Positions 38,003 to 49,737 are shown, counted from the stretch's first letter. The stretch: DNA of 64,000 bases from Timema cristinae (GCA_039000515.1 JBCFYV010000100.1:31174421-31238420); one strand, 5' to 3'. The notes: a model not told the origin generated them from the letters alone. Translations and numbers: made by a program.

Positions 38003-38800
38003 TCATCATCATCATCATCAACTGTTTCTACTTTGTGTCCGGGTCAGTTTAGTAAAATGCCTCCATCTTCCTCTAACCTTCCACCATACTTTCTCCTTTA
38101 ATTACTTTCATTCTTCTCCTCTCTCTTGCACACTTTATGTTATCTGCTCCTCCCATCTCGTTTTTGGTCTCCCTTGCTGTATTTTTCTTACATACTTCAT
38201 TCCCATCATTTTCTTTGGCAACCACTCCTTCCCCATCTTCATTAAAGGTCCATGCAATCTCAATCTTGCTTCCTCTAGTATCGCATGTACTCCCACTCTC
38301 TCCTGGATAACTTCATTCTTCATCCTGTTTCCCTTCGAGACAGCTAACCTGCTCCTCACAAATTTCATTCCCATAAACTCCACTTTCCTAGTCTCTCCTA
38401 CATTAAATGTCCATGCTTCTGCTGCATATGTGACAATGGGTCCTTTACAACACTTCTTTACAATTCAAGGGCACTTTTCTTTTCCATATCACGTCTCTGA
38501 CACACCTATAGAGCAACTCTCCTTGCTGTCCTCTTCTCATTAGATCTTCTCTTCTTCCACCTTTCATCTCAATCACGCTTCCAAGATATTTTAATTTCTG
38601 TACTTTTCTCAACTCAACTCCATCCAACTTTATAGCTTTACTAGACCTTATCCTTTTCCTTGTTACTATCTTCACTTCACACTTCACCATGCTAAATCTC
38701 ATTCCACTCTCTTTCCCTTCCTCATCCCGTTCCTTTCATTGTTCCTATACATCCTCTCCCTTCTCTGCCCATATCATCAATTCATTCATCTAGAGGAGAA
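38003..38800 (-). mobile_element. LINE fragment: reverse transcriptase C-terminal part, (ATG)n-type tail
   Basis: Minus-strand frames give MRFSMVKCEVKIVTRKR, KLDGVELRKVQKLKYLGSVI and RCVRDVIWKRKVPLNCKEVL, then in another frame EARLRLHGPLMKMGKEWLP and GRPKTRWEEQ. This is typical of the region after the catalytic motif in arthropod jockey/CR1-like LINE reverse transcriptases. Upstream, a decayed MIWAEKGEDV-like stretch follows the expected catalytic motif, which is broken. It ends in CATCATCAT on the plus strand, like 13047. Confidence 0.8.
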
Positions 38801-39424
38801 TATTGTAATGTCTCGACTTGTAAACCCTATATCATTTCAAAATGGAAGGAGGAGACTGCAGTTTTTTATTTCTTATTTGCATTTTATATTTAAATTCTGT
38901 AATTCTCTTTATTTTTTAACATTATTTTTTAATCATTCATTTGCATTTTAGAATATTTAAGCCCTTTGGGCAGTTTGGAAGTCAATACATTTATTTTACA
39001 TTAAATGTGCTTACTGGTTGCGTTGGACGATGAAAGCCAAACGGAAAGAGCTGATCTTGCACTGAGTTTTCGTTCTAAGAGAAATACACCTTTTACTTAG
39101 CACAAAGTGGGTTCATTGTCTAGCCAACCAGAAGGCCAGGATTTAAACTACTCTCATGTGATAGGTCGAGATTGTCAGTCCACTTTGGTTCAATCTACGA
39201 TGTCATCAGAATTTGAAAAGGACGTGAAGTAGAAACGAACTCTAACTGTTACACGACAAAGAGACGCGTGGTGACCGGGGTGGCACAAGACGTGTGTTGC
39301 TTATCGTCGTATATTTCATTAGGATATTGTATGTAAGGTGACTAGAGTAGAGATTGGTCAGTTGTACGAGCTGAAGTTGTTAATCGATATAGTAATAACG
39401 AACAAAGGGATACATTCTAACAAT

Positions 39425-39765
39425 CATACTACTATGAAGCCACATGCCGGACTCACTTAGCTCTCACTGACATTTATGTTTACCCACTTCCAGGTGAGCT
39501 AGAAACTTTATATTTGGCAAACTTATAGCTTATAGCCTGTAACCAACGGAAAAAATTCCAAAATTTTAAAAAACTACCCTCCCCACCAAAAAAATCAAAA
39601 TAATGGAGCAACTTTAAATTCGGTACGAACCTTTCTTTGGAAGTTTCTTGTGGCTAAACGGTAAGACCTTTTCAAAAAAACCACTGTAATCACATTAACT
39701 TACATCCACTTGCAAAAAATCTCAGTGGAGGTTTGGGGGCGGAGCCCCCAACGAACAACGAGTAA
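39425..39765 (+). mobile_element. Unclassified interspersed repeat
   Basis: Homologous to 27590-27923, with the same landmarks (GTTTACCCACTTCCAG, CTTGTGGCTAAACGGTAAGA, GCGGAGCCCCCAACGA). Non-coding. Confidence 0.55.
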
Positions 39766-40054
39766 ATTAATATAAAAGCGATCAAAGTGTATTGATTGTA
39801 TAAGTGTGACTTTCCTTACATAATAATCGCGTCGATAAAAGAATCTGAGCTAGATAAGTATATGTATCAAGATTATAAGCCGTCTTTGCAAATTCTTCAA
39901 TTGATTGCCCAACGATGATCCACAGAGAGTTATTCAATTGTCTACCCAACTAAGGGCACTAAAAACTTTTCAATATGGAGTGGACATATAGGGTGACTAT
40001 TGAACAAATCTAATAAGAGTTTATGAAAATAAAACTATTCTGCAGCTAATTCTA

Positions 40055-40260
40055 CTAATAAAGTCCAACTGGATGTTTCGCATTCTGAGAAAAAATTGTT
40101 TACTGGGTGCTGTAAAAGACAGACAAGAAGAGAAACAGGAAGACCACGAGTACAACTGATGAATGACCTCAAACAAGGAAAAAGATGAGGATTCAGGATT
40201 TTAAAAAGGAAGCTGGAGGACTCAATTTGGACAAGACAACAGAACACATCATAATATTAT
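40055..40260 (+). mobile_element. Possible LINE C-terminal fragment
   Basis: The forward frame gives CCKRQTRRETGRPRVQLMND, a GRPR-basic pattern like the C-terminal ends of LINE ORF2 proteins. Short and isolated, so uncertain. Confidence 0.35.
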
Positions 40261-40721
40261 AAGCTCTCTATAAACGGATATTCTGGGCTAATAACAATTA
40301 TAAATGTCAGTGCTCCACATATTAATGTCTGTCCCGGTAAGCTACTCGGTGTTAAATGGATTGATCTCGTTTAAGTCTAGTTTGTAAGTCATATCGGGGG
40401 TTGATTTCCTTACGATTGCCCGAAGGGCCAAAATATGGTACCAACCTACTAAATTAGAGGGTATTTTTTTTTATCACAAAGAGGAAGGAGTTTAGTATTA
40501 TTAATTTCCCACGCAAAGTGACACTATTAGTGTTTCTAGATCCCAAGGGGATAATACTTGTTTACTCCCTGGAGGTTTTTTTTTGCGGAGGAATATATGA
40601 AGAACTTGTGCGATCGCCCTACTACTAAATAGCCAGCGTTGCCAACTGTACGACCTGGAAACTACTTAACTATAATCTACCATCTGTACAGTTTTACGAT
40701 CAGATATTGGAAAAATCTCGC

Positions 40722-40976
40722 GCTTCGGTGGCCTCATGGTCTAAACGTGCTGCTCTTTTGTTGGAATGTTTTACCATAAAACTGGGAGATCAGGGTTCCG
40801 GGTTCGATCCTGGTCAGGTACACTGAGGGGGACTTTCCCCAAATGGTTTTCCACTCTTCCTCCACGTAAATTCGGGTGTACTTCCTCTAAGTTAATTCTT
40901 CTTAATCTCTAACACATTTGGGTAATTAGTACATAGTCGTGTACGCCGAATGGGTAGTAGGAAATGGTGCTAAAAA
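40722..40976 (+). mobile_element. SINE-B copy
   Basis: Head CGCTTCGGTGGCCTCATGGTC, B box GGTTCGATCC, body CTTCCTCCACGTAAATTCG, tail GAATGGGTAGTAGG. Confidence 0.8.
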
Positions 40977-41104
40977 AATTGGAATATTACGACAAAAGTA
41001 ATATCCTGGGTCTCTGATGTAGCGTAATAATATAAACAATTGATCATATTTTTTATATAAAAAGAGGCCAATTGATCAATGTTAACAAAATGTAGCCCCT
41101 AAAT

Positions 41105-41143
<39 letters not shown>

Positions 41144-41444
41144 ATTATTATTATATTATTAGCATATATTTTCATTTACTACCCGTTCAGGTTATACGCA
41201 TTTACACTAATGTGTGATGGTAGGGTTATTGTGAGATGAAATGGAGGACCTACAGTTTAACGTGGAATCCGAACCACGGTGGAGGCCTGGCATTCCCCAC
41301 ATTCACAAGTTGTGATTAATACATGTCTTGTCAGAGGTGAAGGAAGGGTTTGGTAATCAGATAGATCTGTGCCGGGACCGAGGATTGAACCCCGAACCTC
41401 CAACACAGAAGTCTTATACCTTATCCCTAGACCACCAGGTCACC
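41105..41444 (-). mobile_element. SINE-A copy, long variant
   Basis: Target-site duplication GCCCCTAAAT on both sides. Its body has the extra GTGATTAATAC segment also seen at 1260, 34345 and 62300, which marks a subfamily. Confidence 0.88.
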
Positions 41445-41689
41445 GCCCCTAAATTTAAAACGATATCTCCCCTACACCCTCCTCTCAACACTCCTTAATC
41501 ACAACAGAGATTTAGGTTTGAATCCCGGTGGGAAAACAAACGTAGTACTTTGCCAGATAAAATACAATCCACTTCAGGTCATTGTACTATCGCTTGAGAC
41601 TGTATAGTTGGCAACCCTGTTAATAGAGAGCAGAAACACAGCCGCAGTGGTATTAAAACAGAGAGTGATGTAAGACTATTAAAACGGCA

Positions 41690-41770
41690 CTAATCTGAAT
41701 AGCTTAACGGTAGAGCATTGACATGCCAGGACAAAGATTCCGGGTTCGATTCCCGTCAAAATAGAAGCAG
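41690..41770 (+). mobile_element. tRNA-like SINE head
   Basis: TAGCTTAACGGTAGAGC and GGGTTCGATTCCC sit at Pol III A/B-box spacing. It lacks full tRNA pairing and is best read as an isolated SINE head. Confidence 0.4.
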
Positions 41771-42261
41771 ACTAGAAAATATCGTCTCCATATGTTTTAG
41801 TCACTTATATCTTTTGTTCAATCATTCATTACCTTTAGCATAGATGACCAGAGGTTTAAACCAAGTTATAGAGATGAGAAAGATAGTTTGAATTAAAGTA
41901 GACACGAATTAGCGTGGAGAGAGTATTGGAACACCACAGTGGTAATTAACTGGTAATTAACAGGACTCCTGGCTGATATTCTTACTTCGATATCCTCGTC
42001 ATCGGTAATTCAGTCTATTGAAAGTCATACGCCTCAAACGTCAGGTTTGAATAATCCACGTTGAATATTTCAAATAATGTATATTTTACCATCATCTTAA
42101 CCAGAAATACATTTAACTCAGTTACGTATCTTATACAAAAGAAAGATTGACCTTACATAAAACTAGCCCTATTTTTCTACAGAAAATTCGTAATTTTTTT
42201 TTCAATAATGGTGTAAATATTTGGCTTTAAATCTTGTGCTAAGGTCACTTCCATACCTATA

Positions 42262-42497
42262 TAATCACCGCGTCTTACTACCTGTGATAATTAGCCTACT
42301 CTAATGAGGTATGAATGATGAAGGAAACATTTGGAAAGTAATCTACCAATATTTGCTTGGTAGTTTAGTGGGAAAACATTTAGGGGAAACCACCCTCGGT
42401 AGACCCAACTGGGATTCAACCCCGATCTCCCCGTCCTCTGCCGGCCAATTTAACACGAGAGTGATGCCTTAGACCATTTGGCCACTGAAGCGGGTAA
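42262..42497 (-). mobile_element. SINE-B copy
   Basis: Minus orientation: CACCGCGTCTTACTACC tail, TGGGATTCAACCCCGATCTC B-box region, and GACCATTTGGCCACTGAAGC head end. Confidence 0.78.
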
Positions 42498-42587
42498 TAA
42501 TTTGTTGAAAAAAATTGTGTGTTCGTAAAGTTGATGCTTTTCTTGTGTGTTTTGTTCACATTTATGCTAGAAAACAACTGAATATAG

Positions 42588-42838
42588 CCCGCTGCGGTGG
42601 CCGCGTGGTCTAGCGCGCTAATCTCGCAGTAAACTAGACTGCCGATGACAGGGAGATCGGGTTTCGAATCTCGATTGGGTGTACTGAGGGTGATTTTTCT
42701 TTTCCAACGCGGTTATCCATTCTCCCTACACTCAAATTTTGGCTCACTTTCTATAAATATAACCTTCCTAATTTCTAAGACCAATAGCGTAATCAGTACA
42801 TACGGGTGTAATGCAAACGGGTAATAAGACGAAGTGAA
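42588..42838 (+). mobile_element. SINE-B copy
   Basis: Head CCCGCTGCGGTGGCCGCGTGG, GATGACAGGGAGATCG, B box GTTTCGAATCTC, body CTCCCTACACTCAAATT, tail GCAAACGGGTAATAAGACG. Confidence 0.82.
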
Positions 42839-43169
42839 TGTGTAGCCAAACATTGCATCTATTAGGTGTGCAGATTCCATATATTTTTAGGAATTGATCT
42901 CTATTGAAAAAGTACAAATTTGCTACACAAACTCACATAACAGATTTCCCTAAATTATACCAAACTCCCAAATGTTGTGTTCCCTCAAACGTTCATAATA
43001 AGAAGAATAGGAACATATTATTTATTGGTTCATGACGAGGTCCGCGGGCAGCACAAATTTCCGATCGGGCCACATGTGACCCGCTGGCCACCAGTTTTAC
43101 ACACCTACCTTAGACCATGAGACAACCAGTAAGAATACGGATTAAATCACTTACCGTAAAATGTTATCT

Positions 43170-43385
43170 CGCAGTAGACTAGACTGTTGATGACAGGAGA
43201 TCAAGGTTCGAACCCCGTTCAGGTGCACTGAGGATTGGTTTTAAAAAAAAAGTTTTCTAATTTCCCTCCACACAAATGCGGGTACACTTTCTCTCAAATT
43301 CAACCTTCCTCTTCTCAAACTCAGTAGCGTAATTAGTGCGAGTGTTATAACCTGAACAGGTATAAGAAAGACGTGTTGCTAAAAC
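43170..43385 (+). mobile_element. SINE-B, 5'-truncated copy
   Basis: Starts at CAGTAGACTAGACTGTTGATG within the head, has B box GGTTCGAACCCC, and ends with a decayed tail (CCTGAACAGG). Confidence 0.72.
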
Positions 43386-43448
43386 AAATGTTGTGGCGTA
43401 GGGAAGGTGTGGGTTGTGAATTAGAACAAGCTGAGTATTATTTTCTTG

Positions 43449-43712
43449 ACCCGCCTCGGTGGCGTAGTTGGCTAACGCGCTTGTCGTGTTGAGTTCGACT
43501 GCTGAGGACGGGGAGTCGAGGTTCGAATCTCGATCGGGTGAACTGGGGTGGTTCTTCCTAAATGATTTTCCACTCTCCCTCCACGCAAATGCGGGTTCAC
43601 TTCCTCTAATTCAAGCTTCCCAATTCCTAATCCATTAGTGTAATTAGTACTTAAACGTATAACCCGAACGAGTAGTAAGACGCGGTGCTAATAATAATAA
43701 TAATAATAATAA
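43449..43712 (+). mobile_element. SINE-B2 copy, full-length
   Basis: Same head as 6251-6492 (GGCGTAGTTGGCTAACGCG), B box GGTTCGAATCTC, tail CCCGAACGAGTAGTAAGACG followed by TAA repeats. Shows that B2 is a real subfamily and not a single mutated copy. Confidence 0.87.
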
Positions 43713-43775
43713 ATAATACTAATAACAAATAAAATACATTTTAAAAATGAGTAAGTACCTATGATTTCCATTTAA

Positions 43776-44172
43776 GGTGGGGGGGGGGGGGGTTGAATGG
43801 GACTGTGAGTAAAGGCCAGTTCTTCTGTAATTTTTATATTAAAATATGTTTCTGGTTAAAATAAATAAATAAATTCTTTAGTAGAAACATGCATTTTATT
43901 TTTCTTCACAAAGTGATACCAACAGTTGTTGAATATCTGTCAAGGGTGTCCTAGAATTTAATGTCAACTTTTCCTCTTCATTTAAAAGGTTTGTCGTCTA
44001 ACGCCTCTACACTTATGATAGATATTCAAAACTGTTGATATCACCGTGTGAAGAAAATTTAACTCTTATGTTTCTACTTAAGGAATATTTTATTTATGTT
44101 GACTAAAATAACTATTTTACTAAAAAAAACATTAAGGACACTAGCATTTTCTGTCGTGCTCTACACTCCAAC
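43776..44172. mobile_element. Foldback MITE, copy 4
   Basis: TTAA at 43772-43775 on the left, then GGTGG and a G run. The right end is decayed (ACACTCCAACC) without TTAA. Inner arms around TTCTTCACAAAGTGATACCAA and GATATCACCGTGTGAAGAA match the other copies. Confidence 0.7.
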
Positions 44173-44613
44173 CAACATTTTCTAAACAGCTACTAGTGAA
44201 GCCCAATGTTCATTGGGGGAAGGTTTATTTATTTTTAGTCTTCGTCAAACACTCAAATAAAGCAAGATTTTGGTAGCAAGAAACTTTTATAAGCAATCAT
44301 CATGGTTTTCTTTATAAAATTATAATACTTTACTGTAATTAGTGTTAATGTTAGTGTTAGTGATAATATCTATCAAAAGTGACAGTTGCAGACTACACAG
44401 CTTGACGTATGGATTAGTTAAAGTAGGCCTAGTAAGTTTTCTAACTGACAGATTGCTCTTCCTATAAAAATTAGAATGTAGTTTTGGAACCAATTTCAAA
44501 CAAACGCTTAGTTCCCACCCCGTAACAACAAAACTTTCCTGTACCTCTGGTTTTGACTCTAAATACTATCAAATATGATTTCAAAACATGAGAAACAATG
44601 CTTCGGGACTTAC

Positions 44614-44765
44614 CAAAAATAACAAGTGTTTTGGTCAGTTCGTCATCAAAACCCCCGGACGGTTCCAATTCGCGGTTTCTCCCTCGTCGTCTCGTCTTCC
44701 TAAGCACGCCACTGTGAACTTTATAACATGTGTACCTCGAGTCTACGACAGAGCTCTCGGGTCCC
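44614..44765 (-). other. Candidate exon of unknown gene or F-spondin 5' exon
   Basis: GC-rich island in AT-rich surroundings. The minus-strand frame CYKVHSGVLRKTRRRGRNRE, then LEPSGGFDDELTKTLVIF, ends at a consensus donor (GTAAGT from 44613). No family recognised. It lies upstream of F-spondin on the same strand, and exon 1 of that gene has an acceptor at 34810, so it may be a 5' untranslated exon. GC-rich sequence continues to about 44980. Confidence 0.3.
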
Positions 44766-45354
44766 CGACATAAAAATGAAGAGTGAGATAGATAGATATC
44801 TTCAAAGTATTATCTCTCTCTCTCTCAGATGCTGCACCATGTGGATGTCGTCTGGCATTTCATTTCCTGCCTCTCCTCCCACTCCTTGGAAAATTCTCCT
44901 TGTTGTGGGACGAAGAAGCGGTGTTCAAGGGGGAGGAACCGAAAAAAACCGCGGACCAAGAGGACGGATATGACAACACCATTTGGAAAAGAGGAGGAAT
45001 GAAACCTAGCCTTCTTTTCCTGGGAACAGATAACTTTTAGATTATTTAGACAAAAAATAAGTTCTCGACCTATTTTATGGATCTAAATTTACAAATGAGC
45101 TCTTTAATAGGACTGTGTTGACCTGAATATGTTCAACCGCTATTAAAATTACAACAATTTTTTTATCGGAAGTCGGGAAGTTCAGCACCTCCACCCCCGC
45201 CCCCCAAGGGCGATTCTCCTAAACCGCTGGTATGTGGCAATGGGTCGTTCTAGGGCTTTTAGCGGAGTCAAGATCTTTATCGAGGAAAGAGAATATTTTG
45301 CTAAGTATGGCGCAATTTGCGAACAGGTTTGCTAGTTTAATTAATTGATTATTA

Positions 45355-45735
45355 GTGCGGTGGGCAGGACATGCACCACTGATGTAAGAATCTAGAATTA
45401 TGTTCAAAGTATTAACTGGTAAACCTAATGGTAAGAGACCTTTGGGAAGACCTATACGCAGATGGGAGGATAACATAGAAGGGATAGGGTGTAATGAGGT
45501 GGATGGGATAGGGTGTAATGAGGTGGACGGGATAGGGTGTAATGAGGTGGACTGGATAGAACTTGTTCAATATAGGGATAGGGTGTAATGAGGTGGACTG
45601 GATAGAACTTGTTCAAGATAAGGATAGGGTGTAATGAGGTAGACTGGATAGAACTTGTTCAAGATAGGGATAGGTGGCGTATTTTTGTAAGTGCGGCAAT
45701 GAGCTTTCAAGTTTTTAGTGACATAAAGTAAGTAG
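45355..45735 (+). mobile_element. Decayed LINE ORF2 C-terminal fragment with internal amplification
   Basis: Encodes [19 protein letters not shown] and RRWEDNIEGIGCNEVD, then WIELVQYRDR. Same family as 25070-25470. A 27-bp segment is tandemly repeated at 45486-45555 and a longer related unit follows to 45670, so the end of the protein is expanded. Confidence 0.72.
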
Positions 45736-46029
45736 GTAATTAACATTCATTTAATTTTAAGAATTATTTCTGGATTATATAACAAAGCCAAGTAACTCAA
45801 AATAAAGCTCTAGCCGAAATTTATACTAAGCTACCCACTTCGCTGGTCGAGTTGTCTAATTCAGGTGCTCCATAGCCTTTTTGCGATTACAAACCTCCAA
45901 TTGATTGCCCAATATGTCCCCATACCACCTTTATCACACTGACAAAATAGTCATCATTCATGTTAGGTACCGGTTTGACTTAAAAAAAATTCAATAGCGG
46001 TCTTACTTTACATATGAAATAGCTAAGAA

Positions 46030-46275
46030 CTGTCAACGCTGGTTGTCATGGCACAAGGTCCTCGCTTCAGAGCTCAAATTTCATGGATTCAAACATAACT
46101 GAGTCGAAGGACCTTTCTTTAGCGATAAAAATCCATAGCACAACCTCCTTAGAAGGGAAGTAAAGGTGTCGGGCCCATATCGATTGTGGCATGTAAAAGG
46201 TCCTGGATTATACGTGAAAATACCTTGCCAGCAAAATTGGTTGGTACTTTCGCGTATACTCATAGAAATTCAGAG
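46030..46275 (+). mobile_element. SINE-D copy, tail missing
   Basis: Body motifs CACAACCTCCTTAGAAGGGAA, GATTGTGGCATGTAAAAGG and CGTATACTCATAGAAATTC match SINE-D. Confidence 0.65.
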
Positions 46276-46744
46276 TGGATAGTAACAAGAAATCACCATA
46301 CTTCCTTAACTCCCCTAATACATGGATTCCTACCAGATGGTGCAGGTGGGCCTGACCAACCGAACGACTGAGTACATGCCTAACTCTGGATGGATAAAAA
46401 TCATAAATCACTCAAACTAACCTTCGGATTGTCGATTAAGAGGGAGTAAAAGCTAGGAACAGAACAAATGAAAGACAATCATGACGATTTTATCATAATT
46501 ATTCATTTTAAAAAAAAAAATTACGAATAAACTAGCCGTATTTACAACATTTATAGTTTATTCTAATGTAACGTTTTTTAAAAATAATTGTTCAGAGTCG
46601 AGTCCCATACCAACTTTATTTGATTCCTACTACTCAAGTTAAAAACCGCATTTCTAAGATGTCATCCTTGTAAAACACTTGATTGCTGAAAATAGGGAGA
46701 TCGAGTAGGAATGAGTAAGTTAGAATTTAAGGTGAAAATACTCT

Positions 46745-46862
46745 CATTTTCATCGATAGAGAATGGTAAACCATTTAGGTGGGAAAAAAACACTTAGGTA
46801 CACCCTGCCGGGATTCGAGCCCTGACCTTCCCGTCACAGTAAAACCAGACTAGACGAGACTG
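46745..46862 (-). mobile_element. SINE-B fragment
   Basis: Minus orientation: AATGGTAAACCATTTAGG, then GGGATTCGAGCCCTGACC (B box) and CCCGTCACAGTAAAACCAG. Confidence 0.55.
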
Positions 46863-47090
46863 GTGCATATACTCACCTGCCCGTTTGTGTGTGTGTGTGC
46901 TAGAATTTGGACTTTATTATTATTATATTATTATTATTATTATTATTATGTGATCTTTCTTCCGACAGTTAAATTCCTTTTTCAGTAAACTTATACCGCC
47001 AATGCACCCTGTCCTCAGCCTCCTCCTTCAGCTCTCTACGATTATAGAAATGTATCGGGATTCACCCTTCATTTCTTATCTCCTTGACTA

Positions 47091-47318
47091 CAGTAGCCCC
47101 ATGGCTTCTTTGGTGCTGACTGACAGCTCACAGCTGACGGCTTTGAAAAGTTACCAGACCAAATTATGTATCCCTACGCCGAGCCATATGATCTGCAAAA
47201 ACATCTGTTTAGAAGATGTCACTTCTGACGGTCAAAATTTAGGTATATACCCAAATGTTGACTGTCAGCTGTCAGCTGTGAACTATCAGTCAGCACCAAA
47301 AAAGCCATGAGGCTACTG
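47091..47318. mobile_element. TA-flanked MITE with ~50-bp inverted ends (mariner-type)
   Basis: The left end CAGTAGCCCCATGGCTTC is matched in reverse by the right end CAGTAGCCTCATGGCTTT; pairing continues through GGTGCTGACTGA and TCACAGCTGAC. TA on both sides (47089-47090, 47319-47320). 228 bp. The 102-residue open frame across it is not a gene. Confidence 0.85.
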
Positions 47319-47391
47319 TAATTAGTTATATTCAATGCTAGCTGGTACCTAATGCCATTCGACAGTAAACATTTTATTGCACAATTTTAGT

Positions 47392-47535
47392 AAGTGTATA
47401 GCTATAATCTATAAATATTGATTCAATGATTTCAAATCATTACAGTCCACGAGTTCTAAGGGGTCAAACTTTATATTTTATGCTTTTTGCCTACCATTGT
47501 TAAGGAAAAGTAATTATTATATGGGGCTGAGCTTA
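47392..47535 (+). repeat. Dispersed repeat G, copy 1
   Basis: Shares AAGTGTATAGCTATAA, TATTGATTCAATGATTTCA, AAGGGGTCAAACTT and TATGGGGCTG, in the same order, with the minus strand of 62960-63105. Class unknown; non-coding. Confidence 0.65.
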
Positions 47536-48267
47536 AGAATAATTAAACATTCGTATGAGTTGTACAAACTGAAAAAGTAATCATTTGTTAAAGAAAAATA
47601 TTTTTCAATGTATAAACAGTTTAAAAGTGGTAAAATTACATCATTATTAATTGTATATAAACACTTTTCTTTTCATATTCCAATAATTTGATTTTATCTC
47701 ATTTTGTAATATACAATGTTGTTATTTAGAATTAATTTGTTGTTTTTAACCTAAACCTAATCGTTAATCGTTATTTTATTTTCAAATCTGGAATTTAAAA
47801 TACTCTCAAATTCTCGAATCTCTAATAATCCTCAAAGATTTTAGGATTCAAAAGATACCCATACCCAATAAAAACCATATCAAGCACAATTTCTATAACA
47901 AGTTTTTATGTGCACTAGTTTTGTATTGCTCAACAAATCTGTTGTGTGCGTTGCTATTCGTAATAGAAGTAAAGTGTATTATATGGAGTTATCTAGACGC
48001 CAACTAAACTAGTGATAACCTTTTGGACATATTTATTCAAGGGCTTGCCACTTATGACCTTTGGCTATCTTGGCTAAACATTTAAAACAGACTCAAATAT
48101 TGTTTCAATGTTAAATTTTCGAAAAGATACAATTTCAAGACAATAATATGAATTGGTGGCGAACATGACGGGAAAATTAAAGTTCCCATTTCCAATAAAA
48201 TTCTTCCTATTTTTTTTTTATTAGACGCACTTAAAATGATTCGAATGTTTAGTTTATATTTTACTAG

Positions 48268-48990
48268 CAATCCTGCACGGTGTTTCACGTGACCCCCTGT
48301 GTTATAAGAATTTTATAAGCCCCCCTCACCCCGCTCCCATGGTGCTCGATTTGCCATGAGAATTTAATTATCAGAGTAACAATATTTTCTTCAGAAATTT
48401 ATTAAAAATAGCCTCATTAAAAATCTAATTAAAATTTTTAATCTGTCTTCGAGGTGAGTTTGGACCCCCCCCCCCCCCTTCCGTCCACCTATGTTAAAAA
48501 TTTCAGATCTCTGCGTGCCGTATATTTGGCTGGGCATCGCAAACAAACACACAATCAAACACTTCCTTTTATTATTATAGACGATAATTTTATTTGATTA
48601 CTAGCCCCCTTCCCCGTAAAAAAATATTGTAAAGAATCCTGTAAAACAAAGCTTCAAATCATCCATCATGTCAATATAAAAACAAAACTTTTTTCTTTTT
48701 TTTAAATACAGTCCTACCATCACTGTATAGCCCCCTCCCTCTTTTTATCCTCCCTCCTATTTTCATCTCATTCCTCTTTCCTCACCCCCTTCAGCAACCC
48801 CAACAACCTTTTTTTTTTCAACCACTATATAATATACTATTGACATTTTTATGAGGAATATATTAAATTTTTAAAATAAAATATAGCCTATTTTTGTGAA
48901 AGAATCTTTAAAATCGGTCCAGTAGTTTTTGAGTTTATCCATTACAAACAAAAATCAAATCTTTCCTCTTTATAATATTAGTATAGATAG
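48268..48990 (+). mobile_element. Two adjacent unclassified repeats
   Basis: ACTAGCAATCCTGCACGGTG to about 48585, then ACTAGCCCCCTTCCCCG to 48990, ending CTTTATAATATTAGTATAGAT. Such starts and ends are common in insect interspersed repeats. No coding trace seen. Confidence 0.4.
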
Positions 48991-49031
48991 TTGCGTATAA
49001 CCCAAATGGTAGTAAGACGCGTGCTAATAAT
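48991..49031 (+). mobile_element. SINE tail-only insertion with target-site duplication
   Basis: Only the last 41 bp of the A/B tail are present: TTGCGTATAACCC, AAATGG, TAGTAAGACG, then TAA repeats. Flanked by the 12-bp direct repeat TAGTATAGATAG (48979-48990 and 49032-49043). Confidence 0.8.
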
Positions 49032-49737
49032 AATAGTATAGATAGTATAGTCAACGAGGCATTCTACTTGAGAGTAAAAAAGAATACACCCAATTGGAAA
49101 ATAAAATTGATATGTTAGCATTTATACATAATACTATCCCCCTCACCTCACCCCCTCTCCCCCATACATACACACAAAATAAAATTTTTGGGCTCCCCAT
49201 TGAATATGGGCAGTTATATTTATAGTATCATAATAAAAAGATAGTTAGACAATATACATTTATAATTATTGTGATATTAAAAACTTGCCTGTAAATTACT
49301 TCTTAACAACATGAAAAGATGGCATCTGTGAGAATTTCGAAATGAAGTGTTTTACCAACGTGAGATATTTTCTTCTTGGAGCTAAAAAATTACTTACACG
49401 CAGATAACAGCTAAGAACTCTTAACAAGACGGCAGTGCTCCGTCTTCTATCAGATATTATGCCTTTCACATCACTGGTCCAGCATCTGCTATACACAAAT
49501 ATAGATAAACAACTTATATGGGTATGTGTTAGATATCTTTTATAATACATTAATTACTCATGGCCTCATTAACAAGATATAGCAACACAACTCGTGTGGG
49601 AATCTAACAGATAATAAGGTACTTCTCATTAATGGTTTAGAATTTGTTATAGCAGTTTGTTTAACATGTGTCAGACAAAGGTTCTTTCTTCTAAAATCCT
49701 ACTGTAAATTTCTTTAATTATTCAGGGCCTAAATTAT

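Noticed and set aside
37986..38543. 185-residue forward frame
   Set aside because: Runs antisense through a LINE fragment whose minus strand holds reverse transcriptase motifs.
47002..47310. 102-residue forward frame
   Set aside because: Covers a TA-flanked MITE with inverted ends; no similarity to any protein family I know.
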